From contig NC_020169.2 of NCBI RefSeq assembly GCF_000224145.3, positions 1,649,479-1,713,478 of the forward strand: DNA of 64,000 nucleotides, in the 5' to 3' direction. How positions within the stretch are numbered: the stretch's first letter is position 1; each line of letters opens with the position of its first letter. The stretch comes from Ciona intestinalis (lineage: Eukaryota > Chordata > Ascidiacea > Phlebobranchia > Cionidae). Positions 23,271 to 34,990 of this stretch are shown piece by piece. The position numbers and the translations under genes were made by a program. The notes beneath the pieces were generated by a model. The model saw nothing but the letters and a program-made list of their open reading frames with translations. It had not been told where the DNA came from and made no database searches.

Positions 23271-26125
23271 GAGGACTTTGCGCCGTCAACAGAGAGTTCT
23301 TTATCAACCTGGGGAGCTATGATGAAGGGATGGAGGTTTGGGGAGGAGAGAATCTTGAACTATCATTTAGGGTAAAGTACAATGTAGTATCAGGCTAATT
23401 TAATGTATAGTAAGGTGGAAAAGATGGGACACCATTAATACATACCATCCAAATATCCTGATCGTGTTTTAAACAATTAATAACGGTCTATGAGAGTCGT
23501 GAGGATTTTATAATTCTTTGAATGATTTTTGTTTGCTACCAAATAAGACTCTTTTATTTTATTTATCTTTGCATGGCGGACAGCGAGGACAGTCGTTATA
23601 AAACGTGTATTCTGTTTAATACCACTCATGTGCGCGGTACATTTGCATATAAAGGTCTGTCTTTTTAGGAACTGAAAAGCTATAGTTAAACCAATGGCAA
23701 TAAATGTTCATTGCAGTTTTGGTTTAAAGTGCCTTGCTATTACCAGGAAGTTTGTTACATTTAGGTCTTACTTAAAGACTGAATTTCAGTACTTCATATA
23801 AGACTGCAACACTGTTGTTTTATAATACTGGGTATGTGCTATTTACATATAACATATGATGGTAAGATGCCCAATGTGCAAAAACAGAATATTTAAGTAT
23901 ATAACAGTATCCATAGCAGTATGTTACCCCGCAGTTTAATACACTTATTGCAATCTTTGTTTAAACGGTATTGTCACTACCGACAATTTTTCATTAGGCT
24001 TTCGGAAAGTCTTAATTGCTGGATTGAAATTCAGGCATAAACACCATATATTTCAATGTATATGTTTCATGATGTGTTTTCATACAGACATGGATGTGTG
24101 GCGGTTCAATGAAGGTATTTCCCTGCTCACATATCGGGCACGTATCCCGTGACCACAACACATACTCGCGTGCCCCTTTCTGGAAAAACGTGATGCGACT
24201 CGCTGAAGTATGGTTGGATGATTACAAGAGGCATTTCTACGTTCGAGTTCCACTTTCTGAGCGAAACGTAATTTAAAAATCAGGCATTTCATTTCTTGTG
24301 CTGTATGTGAATGAATGTAACTTACTTTATCCCCGGGTGGCCGGAAAACGACAGTCGTTATATAACACGAATGTTCATACCTTGCGCCAGCTCGCGAGTT
24401 AAGTATATTACTTGTGAGTTATTTTTTTGTGGATTTTTTCTTTTTTTGTGTGTGGATGGTAATTTTAACATCCCATTAGTGACCACTGGGTTGGAGCAAT
24501 TGCCGTAAAGTGTCTTGCCCAACGGCACATTCACCCACCAAGGTAGCAACGACGAACCTTGAACCCATTACATCTGGGTTCGATAAAAGCGCGCTAACCC
24601 AACTGCGCCACGGCGCCGGACATCACATAACAGTGTTTTATTTACAGCAAGATGTTGGCGATGTCACAAAAAGAAAAGAGCTCCGACAGAGACTGAAATG
24701 TCACGACTTTAAATGGTATCTTGACAACGTTTTTCCTGAGCAGTCCGTACCTGAGGATAGACCTGGGTTCTATGGACCGGTACGACCGTCTCTGTATACG
24801 AATTCCAGAAATTCGATGTTTTTTTTAAGTAGTAACATCTTTTAATGAACAGGTAACAGTTAAACTTCAATGGTTTTCTTATTTTAGTCGACCAACAACT
24901 GTACAAATACTGCTTTAATTTAAATTAGTAACAAACTAACGAATGTAATGATGAGCCTATAAATGTTTGCAGATTGAGAGCGTATTGCTTAAAGATAATT
25001 GCTTGGACGTGAGCTTTGATGCAACGAATCAAGCTGTTGTTCAAATGTATCAATGCCATGGTATGTCGAACCAGGTAACAACAAAGGAGTGTTTTATTGT
25101 GATAAAATAATTGGGCATGGGGTTACATTTTATTTTAGATATAAATCTGTGAAGTACCGTTAGCACTTAAATCCCACATTTGCTGATCGTGTTTTTAACA
25201 AATAACAACACCTTTTAAAGTCGCAGGACTGCGGTTATTTAATTCTTAGGGTGTTCTTTGTTTACTGCCAAATGGAGTGGGAAAAAATAGCGGAAAGATG
25301 TCCCTTCCTATCCCAACCTACTATATAGTAGGGTGGGGAAGTTGTGACATCTTTTTCTCGTTCCATGTGGTAGTAAACAAGGAACATTCAAAGAATTGTA
25401 AAACTATATGCTCAAGAATCTCATAGACCGTTGTTAATTGTTTAAAACACGATCAGAATATTCGGGTATTATGCGCAAAAGGTGTCCCATCTTCCCCCGT
25501 TCTACTATATCTGCATTTTATTTTTATATTGTGTTACTTTACAGTTTTTTGAATACACCTCGAAGAACGAGATTCGTTATAATCAGGTAAGCGAAAAGTG
25601 CTTGGATGCAGTGGTGATGACGTTATAACTCAGGATTGTACATCAGACAAAATGATGGACAGTGAAACTCAGATCTGGAAGTTTGATTTGGTAAGGCAGA
25701 TTTAATATCTAGTTGGCTGGGGGAAGATGGGACAACTTTTTATTTTATTTTTTCGTTCCATTTGGTAGTAAACAAAGAACATTCAAAGAATTATGAAACT
25801 GTATTCTCACGACCCCATAGACAGTTGTTAATTGTTTAAAACAGGATCAGAATATTTTGACATTATCTGCTAAAGGTAAAAGGTGTCCCATCTTCTCCCA
25901 CTGTTATGTAATTTTATACGTTAATATGAGGTACGGTTATTTTTAATTGTTTTGTATTGCTGTGCTCTCATTTAATATACTTGTTTATTAAAGGGCGGTA
26001 CTATAATAAACCAAGCAACCGGGAAATGCATAGAAGCTTCTCTACAACCGAATCTAATTTACAAAGCTGTGTTAAGGACATGTAATCCACAGTCAGATTC
26101 TCAAAAGTGGAAATTCCGGAGATAA
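23271..26125 (+). CDS. Polypeptide N-acetylgalactosaminyltransferase (5' part in gap, frame break in lectin domain)
   Basis: Visible exons: ..23271-23371, 24088-24267, 24648-24779, 24973-25074, 25545-25690, 25994-26125. The first contains the Gal/GalNAc-transferase motif ([20 protein letters not shown]), which binds the UDP-sugar/acceptor; the next has [18 protein letters not shown] and [13 protein letters not shown]; then [21 protein letters not shown]. From 24973 the ricin-type lectin domain follows (CLDVS, QCHG, CLDAV, CIEAS, QKW). Near 25607-25613 one nucleotide appears to be missing: CLDAV and DDVITQDC are in different frames, whereas the paralogue at 1479 reads SAVEDDTITMLDC without a break. 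The N-terminal anchor, stem and DxH half are hidden by the 500-N gap. It is either a real lesion that truncates the lectin domain or a sequencing error. Confidence 0.85.
23406..23551 (-). mobile_element. MITE, right end missing
   Basis: TATAGTAAGGTGGAAAAGATG followed by the usual interior to AATGATTTTTGTTTGCTACC. Confidence 0.75.
24309..24621 (-). mobile_element. tRNA-derived SINE, full length
   Basis: Minus strand: GTGGCGCAGTTGGGTTAGCG, GTAATGGGTTCAAGGTTCGT, TGCCGTTGGGCAAGACACTT, AACGACTGTCGTTTTCCGGC and a tail of ATTCATTC. The best example in the window; in a GALNT intron. Confidence 0.85.
25148..25509. mobile_element. Two MITEs in inverted orientation sharing a TATA
   Basis: 25148-25324 (minus type, worn left end) abuts 25324-25509 (plus type). 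GALNT lectin-domain intron. Confidence 0.8.
25706..25910 (+). mobile_element. TA-flanked MITE copy
   Basis: GGCTGGGGGAAGATGGGACA to CATCTTCTCCCACTGTTATG; GALNT intron. Confidence 0.8.
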
Positions 26126-26889
26126 CCCTTACTCTGGATATAAGTTAGTGGCCATACCCTCCCCGCCAGGGCTGTATAATGTTTCTACCACGACGTATAC
26201 CGTACTCAGACCTACTAAACAAATGTTTTGGGTATAAATCACTAGTATTCAATAAAATCAGGTTAGTTTGTTCGTTAAAACCGGAAGTCTGACAACCGAA
26301 GGTGGGATTGAAGTTTTAACCGATGTGTGGTTTAAAAATTACATAATGTTGTATGTTTATTACAAGGTGTATTTAGATAGCTTTTTTGTGTAATAACTTT
26401 GATCTTGTCGAAAATTTAGTTTACGAACCTTGTAGAAGCAAAATCAACTGAATGAGGATGAACACCTATAGTTGAAACGTTATTTAATGTTTGTTTTCGG
26501 TGAATGACAAATTTTGTTGCATTTTCAAGATTATTACTGTACTGCGCAAATATATGTGTATTGTAATGTTTCAAAGGTGTGTACTTGTTTAATAACTTTC
26601 TTAATTTCGTATTTTGCACAACTGCTTTCTATATGAATATACAACGTGTTATGTTATTTCCATCGCTTTGGAAACTCTTGTTTTCCCTTGCTACCGTATT
26701 TAAAATCATTTTCCAGTAGACCTTGGCAGCTAAATACAAAGCAAGAATTCTTCTGACAACGGTTGTTTAAGTGTAACACTACATGACGTCAGGTGGCGCC
26801 CTAGTTTCAATTACTCTTGCTATATCCTTACTTAAAGGCTACATACCTTTCGTATAAGTTTTTTCGAACAAAAAAAAAACGCACAAACC

Positions 26890-27000
26890 TGAAAAAATTG
26901 TCGCCGGGCTACGGTTATATAATTTTGTATTTTTATTTACCACCAAATGGGTCAAGAAGGGAAAATGAAAACTTATTTTATGTTACCTTGTCCTATATGT
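26890..27000 (-). mobile_element. MITE remnant
   Basis: GTCGCCGGGCTACGGTTATA and CCACCAAATGGGTCAAGAAG belong to the MITE interior; both ends are worn. Confidence 0.5.
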
Positions 27001-27681
27001 GGTAATTCGTAAGTAGGCACAAGGTAAATTATATAAAATATAACATCTGTTGTTGCGTTTATTCATTTAATAATACTGGAATATACAAAGCAAAAAAGAT
27101 TAATTTGCTGAAAATACTGCTGAACTTTGAAAGTTTGAAGTTGAGTAAGTGTAGCGTTTATTAAAGCACTTACTGCTGCTTGTTGATTATATTAGGGTTT
27201 ATAAATATATTACTCGCTCGTGCCCAATCAATGCCAGGTTTTTTACCTGACAGCCGCCGACAACAAGCAGCTTAATACCAAACTCAAAGTGCATACAGAT
27301 TTTATTTTTAACCTTGTCGCCCGGTGGCGACCGAGTGCAATATCACCCTTATTATCATGACGTAAAATCCACCACAGCTAACCAGAGAAGAATTGATTAT
27401 ACAAAACAAAACGTATTAACTTTTTTAATACTAAACATTCTATCAACCATAGTTTTTTTAAGTTTATCTTGCGCCTATTTACATTTGTGGAAGTTTCTGT
27501 TAATTTATTTTACCATAATAACTGACGTGAACACCTGACATGTTGTACACAGTATTAACATTTTGAAAACATGTATAAAAAAGTTTGTTCAATATTGTAT
27601 TTTCCATAACCATTTGTTGGTACTTTTAATTTCTATCACGTTGCTGGTCAAAGTACTTGGTTTATATTGCGCAATCATATA

Positions 27682-27877
27682 TATAGTGGGGTGGGGGAAG
27701 ATGGGATACCTTTAATACAAAATATCCAAATAGCCTGATCGTATTTTAAACAATTAACAACGGTCTGTGGAAGTCGTGAGGCTACGGTTTTATAATTTAT
27801 TGAATGTCATTTGTTACTACCAAATGGAAAGAGAAAACTAATCGAAAAGGTGTCCCATCTTCCCCCACCCTACTATA
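27682..27877 (-). mobile_element. TA-flanked MITE copy
   Basis: TATAGTGGGGTGGGGGAAG to CTTCCCCCACCCTACTATA. Confidence 0.88.
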
Positions 27878-27964
27878 TATTTGGGGCCTCTTGGATTTCT
27901 TCGTACCTTTCTTACCAAAACTGTCTATAAATAAATACTTTGCTTTCTTTTCAAAGCTGTATGT

Positions 27965-28014
27965 NNNNNNNNNNNNNNNNNNNNNNNNNNNNNNNNNNNN
28001 NNNNNNNNNNNNNN
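27965..28014. other. Assembly gap (50 N)
   Basis: Followed directly by ATTCATTCATTCATTC, so a SINE tail or microsatellite probably fills it. Confidence 0.8.
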
Positions 28015-29212
28015 ATTCATTCATTCATTCGAGTACTGCTGTTTTTGTCGGCTTACAACATCTTGCATATTTGTGTCCAATGTTATGGATCAATATGCTT
28101 TTCTAGCGATCCATGTGTGTCCTCGTGCTGTGTATATTTCCTGGAAAACTGTTACCTAGGTATATACTTTTGTGTCATAGTTGTTTATTTTGGTATGGTG
28201 GTGTATGCAGAGTCATACAGCACGTCACAGAATGCTGTGAACAAAAATTAATTCTGTGAGCAAATGCCCCACGTCGAAAAGTCTCACAAAGCAAGCTTCG
28301 TATTGTTTTAGCAATACAAAATCCTATTTCTCGAACCTTTTTACGTCATGTTTAAACATTTCGAATTTCTGACGTGATTTCTCTTCAATTACACATCGAT
28401 ATATACAAAAGTACACACAATAATAAATATTCTACAAAAGCATCATTAACACTAAATCAAATATGCTCTGGGTAAATTCCAAACACATGTGTGAGACAGA
28501 AAGTGGTAAAGCGCGACTCATAGTGCATAAAGATTTCATTGTCAACTTCATCGCCCGGTGGCGACCGAGTGCAATATCACCCTTACCATTATGACGTAAA
28601 ATCTAACACAGCTAACCGGAGAGTTCTTGTTTATTCAGAACAAAACGCATAGACTTTTACAAGACTAAACATTCTATCAACCATAGCTTGTTTTTAGGTT
28701 TATCTTGTGGTTTTTACATTTGTGGAAGTTTATTTTCATTAATTTTACCATAATAACTGATGTGAACACCTATTTTCAACAACCATTTTTTGGTACTTTT
28801 AATTTATATTCTGTTGCTGGGTCAAAGTACTTGGTTTTATATTGTTGGGGTATTATATATATTTAGGTCCTCTTGGTTTTTTTGGCACCCTGCTGGCCAA
28901 ACATATTTTATAAATTAATACTTTGCTTTCTTTTTATGCTGTGTGCTGGATTATTGTTTAGTTTGATCCTTCTTTTCTTCAAGGTTACATGTCGTAACTA
29001 TGAGAAGGCGTCGATGTATTGTTTACTATGTCTACGCAAGTCTAAACCCGACTTCGCGTCAAAAATTCCCCTTCCACGAAACTGGGGTTTCGCTTCTAGA
29101 ATGTAATTTCATCTTGTTGGGAAAATTCTTTAGTTGGTTTATCATTTTTAATTCATGTATTAACTCCATATACTTCAACACTCATGCAAAGAAAACCACA
29201 CACAAATATATC

Positions 29213-29400
29213 ATAGTAGGGTGGGGAAGGTGGGACACCTTTTCATTCTATTTTTTTGTCCCATCTGGTTGTAAACAAAGAAAACTCAAGGAATTATAAA
29301 ACGTACCCTATCCTATAGACCGTTGTTAATTGTTTAAAACACGACCAGGATATTTGTATATTATGTGCTAAAGGTGTCCCGTCTTTGCCCACCCTATATA
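29213..29400 (+). mobile_element. TA-flanked MITE copy
   Basis: ATAGTAGGGTGGGGAAGGTG to CTTTGCCCACCCTATATA. Confidence 0.85.
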
Positions 29401-29943
29401 AACCACACAGTGATAATTCAACTATTTTAGCGGAAGTGCGCATGTAAAACACAAGGAACGTGTATGCATAATGTATGTGTTTACATACAGAGTTATGAAC
29501 ACAAATCTTCGTGATATTATGAAGAATCCTTCGCTGTCACTTTCCGGCCATTTAATAAATTCATTGCTAACTTCTCCATGTTTTTCATGAAATTTGTCAT
29601 CTCTTCATTGAATTGTGCCCTACCGAAGCATCAATGCTATTTAACATATGTGCCACAATACGCTATCCCGCCCTGGACGCACAATACATTATAGCGTCGT
29701 GTAAACAGGCGAGTTTGAGCTTGGTTCAATCACTATAAGCAACGTCACAGACTATGACACTGTGTTCATTCAGCGATCGAAGACCAATCTCTTTTCATTA
29801 TTGTTTTGTTTACATGACGCTACACTCGGCCAGACTTTTGTCTTTTTATACAAATGGGCAGTAGTTGGCATTGTGGCCAATAAACACCAATGTGTAGCTT
29901 TCCCACATTAATTAAGTCACACTATAAAAATATGGTATTTTTG

Positions 29944-32839
29944 TTAAACATAAATGTCGTACCTTCCGTCGTGAACCGCTTTGTGATCCCGTTCAAAATT
30001 TTCTGCTGTTTCGGTCTGCTGGAATGCTGTCGTTGAGTCGCTGTTTAGTTTTTCAAAAAACTTGCAATTTGCTCGTTCGCTCCCAATTCGCCAGAAAATC
30101 CAATAAAACAAAGATACCAAAGACACTGCTGTCAGTATAACACAATCGCAGATAAGTAAAGCCAGTACGTCGCTTTTGCCTTTCAATGTACATAGGATGC
30201 ATATCGTGTTTCCTGGAAGTGTACACCTGTACATGGAGATTTATAACTTGTGGTTTTTGTTATGTGATTCTATAAAAAACTCCGTCTATACTTTTTTATA
30301 CTCACGGAAACGTCTCGGTGTCTCTGGGACTATCCCATGAAACAATTCCAAGGTAGATCATGATGACTAACCAAATGCATGCAAACAATGCGGTACACAA
30401 ATGCTTTACTGTGTAGCGTTTGACCAGGAACGTAGTCTGAAAGTTATCCTTATGGCACCAAAGATACAGCATACCTTCGTGCAAAGGAAATCGACCAGGC
30501 GTTTCACCACGTTTTTTCTTTCTACTATCATTTACCGGTGGTATCAGTTTAAACACTGATAAAATATAAGGTAGATGCTGCATAGAAGCAAAGTTCTCAA
30601 AACAGATCATTGAAAATAAATGACGGTCTCTCATCTTCCCAAGCACTCTGTCCCAGAGCTTCTGTTTATAAAGTATACCACATTGTTTTTTTTATAAATT
30701 AACTAGTTCCGAACAAAATTTAACGCACCTCTGAACAGTTACGTTTGTTCGTGTCTGAAACAAAACAATTTTTTTAAATTTGGAATTAAAACGAAAAATA
30801 TTAATGTGTTTAGAGTTAGACTAATACCTTCTTTGTTTTTACTCAGTTTCTTGCTGCATTCAGCTTTCTGTGCTTCTGGTGTTTTCACTTTTACTGTGAA
30901 TTTAAGTGTAAAATAATCAAAGTATTAAGGCTATTTATGTTTGCACCATACCCAAAGCAATATGGTCGTCAGTTATCTTATATGGACGCTTTCTGCAACA
31001 AACTTGGCACTGTACAAAAAATAGTTTTAACATTACACTTTATAAAGCAGAGTCGAATTTTCTTACCGGTCGCATGAGTCGGGTGAACACATTGCAACAT
31101 CTAACTGATTCGGAAGCTGATTTTCCGGATTCTTCCGCTCCAGGACCTTTGGAAGATGAATGAAGATAAGGCAGCAAATAAAATATTTTTACCTGTTTCG
31201 TTGATAAGTGTCTCTATCTCATCAGTCTGTAGTGTTGGACTTAATGGTACTTCGGGATTTATGAAACTCGTTTCAACGACGCTGTTACTCTGTTTGATGT
31301 CAAAAATGAAAGAAAATGAACTCAGTTTACTTTAACAATCTCCTGTCATTAGTTTACCTTAACAAGATTCACTTTGTGCATCGGTTTATTCTCATCATGA
31401 CTGCCTAGAAACGTATGCAGTTAGTGATATAGTAGGGTAGGGGAAGACGGGATACCATTAGCACATAATATCTATATATACCCTGATCGCGTTTTAAACA
31501 ATTAACTGCGGTATATGAGAGTTGTGAGGATACAGTTTAATAACTTCTAGTATGTTCTTTTTTTACTACTAAATTGTACGAGAAAATGTAATGAAAAAGT
31601 GTACCATCTTTCCCCACCCTACTATATGATGTTTGTAAGGACAATTTTTCATAGTAATATTTTATTTACGTTCTTTGTTGACTTTGTCTTTGCTGGAATA
31701 CTTTTTCAAATCGTCAAAACTTTCCCCGTCTGTGTCGTACGCAGTTTGACGATAATAGACTCCTTTCAACTTCTCAAATTTGTCAAACATTGTCTTAATC
31801 AGAAGCTTCACAAACTTAAGATGGCCGTACAACCGACCTCCAACCAGGAAGTGCCAGACTGCGTTTGGAGTTGCTAACATCAAACCCTGCATTTAAAAAT
31901 GCTCATAAGACAATTATAGTAAGGTGGGGGAAGATAGGACGCCTTTTTATTCTATTTTTGTCCCATTTAGTAGTAAACAAAGAACATTCAAAGGTTTATA
32001 AAATAACGTGTCCTAACGACTCCCTTCGACCGTTGTTTACTATTTAAAGCACGATCAGGTTATTTAGATAACATGTGTTAATGTGTCCCGTCTTTCCCGT
32101 CTTTCCCCACTATAACTAATATCGCTAACTTGGTGTATATATTTACAGCACAGCCAATGAATTTATATTACCTGAAATAACGTCATGTACGGAAACCATT
32201 GAATAAATGAAATGAAGACTTCCGGGTTCTTCATTAAACTTGTTGAGTTCTTCGGCAAATGACACATATGGTTTTTCTCCGCTTTGGGGGAACCCCAGCA
32301 GTATGTATCAGCAAACGCAATAAAAGGAACCGTATATTCGATTGATATTTTTTCGGTTGGGAAGCATGATAAGTTTGGGTCTAATATAAAAACATATAGT
32401 ACTGTGGGGTAGGATGAGACACCTTTAGAACATGATATACGAATATCCTGATCGTGTTTTAAACAATTCACTATGCTGGTCTATGGGGGTTGTGAGGTTA
32501 CTGTTTTATAATTATTTGATTGTTCTTTATTTACTACCAAATAAGATGATAAAATAGAATGAAAAGGTGTCCCATCTTTTCCCACCCTACAATGCATAAT
32601 TTTAATTGACTTAAAACTTTCAGTGTTTATTTAATACACTGACGATACTTACCGATATACATGCTAACTTTAGCAACAAGCGCCAAACCAATTGTAGCAT
32701 AAACACCGATCCAATGTAAAAGTCTGTCTACCCCAAGATCTATAACTAAGTCAGATTCATGTTGTTGTGATGCTCTTTCTAAACCAGCAAATACTGTTTC
32801 ACCGAAGCTGGCACTCCCTTTTGACGGTTTTTCTTCCAT
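29944..32839 (-). CDS. PANX: Pannexin-family channel 1
   Basis: Eight minus-strand exons with consistent phases: 32653-32839, 32172-32380, 31670-31886, 31358-31404, 31193-31289, 31067-31146, 30306-30661, 29944-30226; about 491 residues. Four hydrophobic segments: RLLHWIGVYATIGLALVAKV, FIQWFPYMTLF onwards, CTALFACIWLVIMIYLGIV, and LLICDCVILTAVSLVSLFYW. Loop 1 has the pannexin signature FIAFADTYCW (human PANX1: AFVDSYCW); loop 2 has PCTLPGNTICILC. Pannexins form large-pore plasma-membrane channels for ATP and ions. The start is set at MEEKPSKG by comparison with pannexin 2; an in-frame ATG lies 12 codons upstream. A possible optional exon (VKTPEAQKAECSKK) lies near 30835-30905 but does not fit the phase. 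The cytoplasmic loop is spread over three small exons absent from pannexin 2. Confidence 0.88.
31428..31625 (-). mobile_element. MITE in pannexin 1 intron 3
   Basis: TATAGTAGGGTAGGGGAAG to CTTTCCCCACCCTACTATA, ending 45 bp from exon 3. Confidence 0.85.
31915..32113 (+). mobile_element. MITE in pannexin 1 intron 2
   Basis: TATAGTAAGGTGGGGGAAG to CTTTCCCCACTATA. Confidence 0.85.
32395..32590 (-). mobile_element. MITE in pannexin 1 intron 1
   Basis: TATAGTACTGTGGGGTAGG to CATCTTTTCCCACCCTAC, starting 15 bp past exon 2. Confidence 0.85.
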
Positions 32840-33525
32840 ATTTATTGTTGTAAACTGTTTATCGTGTCTGTTCACTGTAGACTTATCGCGCCTTACGCGC
32901 TCTAAGCATTACTTGATATTTCAGCTTTTATGCATATTCCTAATTGCTTGTTTCAGTTTTGACAGATATTGGCTGCGGGCTGTTATTTTTATTTATTTAT
33001 TATGCATCTTATCATCGGATTTTATATTATGTAGTTCCACTTACGCACTCGCTCTGTGTTATGTATTAATTCCTTTTCTCTTCGCAAAACCTTTATACGC
33101 CGCGTTTTGTCCCTAGGGGCGCTATGGTATACACTATGTACACAATCAGTCTTCTATGTAACATTTAATCTTTATTTAATTCCTCATGCAGACAATAAGA
33201 ACAACATAATTTCTACAGTTTTATTAAAAAAAATTATGAATGATACTTTTTACAGTATAACTAAAGTACTAAACTAACGGTTAACAATTATGTATTAAAT
33301 TACAATGGTAACTACTTCGATGTATAAAACAAAACAGATTATCACTCTCTAATACTAGAATGTTATTCCGATGACGGCATAAGATACCGCTCTGGTCATC
33401 TTGGATATTTATCTTTCTTCCGCATTGTTGATTATCAATTGTCTTCCACCATTTTATTGTATAGCTGAGTTAACACAAAATTCTGGACTAAGTGCATCGG
33501 AGACATGTTTATTTGTGCTTTTTAT
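32840..33525. other. Upstream region of pannexin 1
   Basis: No gene recognised; presumably contains the pannexin 1 promoter (minus strand). Confidence 0.4.
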
Positions 33526-33712
33526 TATATGGTACGGTGGGGGAAGATGGGACACCTTTTCGTTCTATTTTCTTGTCCTATTTTGCAGTAAACAAAGAAC
33601 ATTCAAAGAATTATTAAACCGTATCCTTACGACTCCTATAGACCGTTGTTAATTGTTTAAAACACGATCAGGATGTTTGGATATTATATGCTAAAGGTGT
33701 CCCATCTTACCC
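33526..33712 (+). mobile_element. MITE, right end worn
   Basis: TATATGGTACGGTGGGGGAA to GTGTCCCATCTTACCC. Confidence 0.8.
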
Positions 33713-33764
33713 TTTAAACAATCTACAACATTGTTTAAAACATTTTACCGTGTCCCCGTGGATC

Positions 33765-34395
33765 GTTCTTTTCAAAGGTTTTGATGCAGGTACGCCTCCA
33801 AGCGGTCACGTACAATATCGTCACCGCAATAGTTTGTTGTATCTTTGGCACAACCGATTTCACTGTTTCTAAAGTAGTATTTAAAACATAGTTTTAGTAC
33901 ATTCCATCATGCATTTGCGAACGATCATAAAACTGACATACAATTATCGAATATAATAAAACAGTTAGTGAGTTTTACAAAAACTGCTTCGCCGTTGTTT
34001 TTTTAATAATGAAAACTCACGTAAATAAGTAAGCTTGAACAAGCAACATTTAATTAAGCCAAAGCAAACATATCTGTATTATTCACTTCATACATACTAT
34101 ATACCTGCTTGCCAAATTCGTCTGCCCAACTCTTCCCTTATGTACAGATATAGCAGTTAAACAGTTCCCATGGTTTATAATACACATATCATGGTTCCTA
34201 TACAATAACCCGGAACTGCCACTTCAGTAAACCCTATGGTACAACTGTTTTATTCTTAATGATTGGCTGGCTTTCTTTATATCTATTGCCCAGCGTGGCT
34301 GGATTCCGTGTTCGGTCTTTAATTAACATGAAATTAACTTGTTCGCGCATCGGGTTTCATTAGGAACCTCGATTCCTTGATTGAACAAGCATCCA
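33765..34395 (-). pseudogene. Unknown tandem family, unit 0 (degenerate)
   Basis: Start module: ATG at 34350, MREQVNFMLIKDRTRNPATL, nearly identical to unit 2. The cassette exon at ~33770-33862 keeps both halves of the family pattern in two frames (VPKIQQ in one, VRDRLEAYLHQNL in another), so it has a frame break. No second cassette exon was found downstream. This is the most decayed and most distal unit of the array. Confidence 0.5.
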
Positions 34396-34990
34396 TCTTT
34401 TATTTGGGTGTATAGTTGATTACATTAATTGACTAATTGTTGTTCTAGATTATTTTTTTCCTGCGTATCAGATACCCTTCCTATAACGACATGAGTGGAA
34501 ACTACTATATTGGAACGTAGAGTTATTATTACAATTGTACGCATGTTTGTTTCGAATAAATAAATAAAGTTTAAACGCATCAAAAAAGTCTTATAGGAAT
34601 ATATAACCCTTTTAGATTGTGATTTTTGGATATATTTTTTTTTAAAGTTTTCCGGACACTACTATTTTTTGAAGCAAACTTTTTATTTAATATACTACCG
34701 CTTCTATGTCAAAGATTCATCAAGTATTCGGCACATATAAGTCTCGCATTTTCTGGGATAGCAATTTATAAACTAAATCAGCTCGATTGCTCCGAAAACG
34801 TTATTTCTCTAACAAAATTCACAAGTTTTTCGAATTAGCGCACATGCAGTTTGAAAAGCTAGCCGCGCTCTCTTTCTTTGCTACTTTTTTTGTATTTTAA
34901 TTTCTCCATTTATACAAATGTTATTTTACCAAATTTATTTCTCTAATAAATCATTTGGTAATTGTTCGACAATTATCGATGGAAAGATGC

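Larger units (their letters stand above)
27240..28960. repeat. Noncoding tandem duplication
   Basis: Two related copies, about 27280-27965 and 28520-28950. Shared blocks: CGCCCGGTGGCGACCGAGTG followed by CAATATCACCCTTA and ATGACGTAAAATC; ACTAAACATTCTATCAACCA; TTTACATTTGTGGAAGTTT; CCTCTTGGxTTT and TTAATACTTTGCTTTCTTTT-like. No frame is shared. A MITE is present only in the first copy. Confidence 0.75.

Noticed and set aside
27314-27538. 74-codon frame in the noncoding duplication
   Set aside because: The second copy does not keep the frame, although its nucleotides are conserved.
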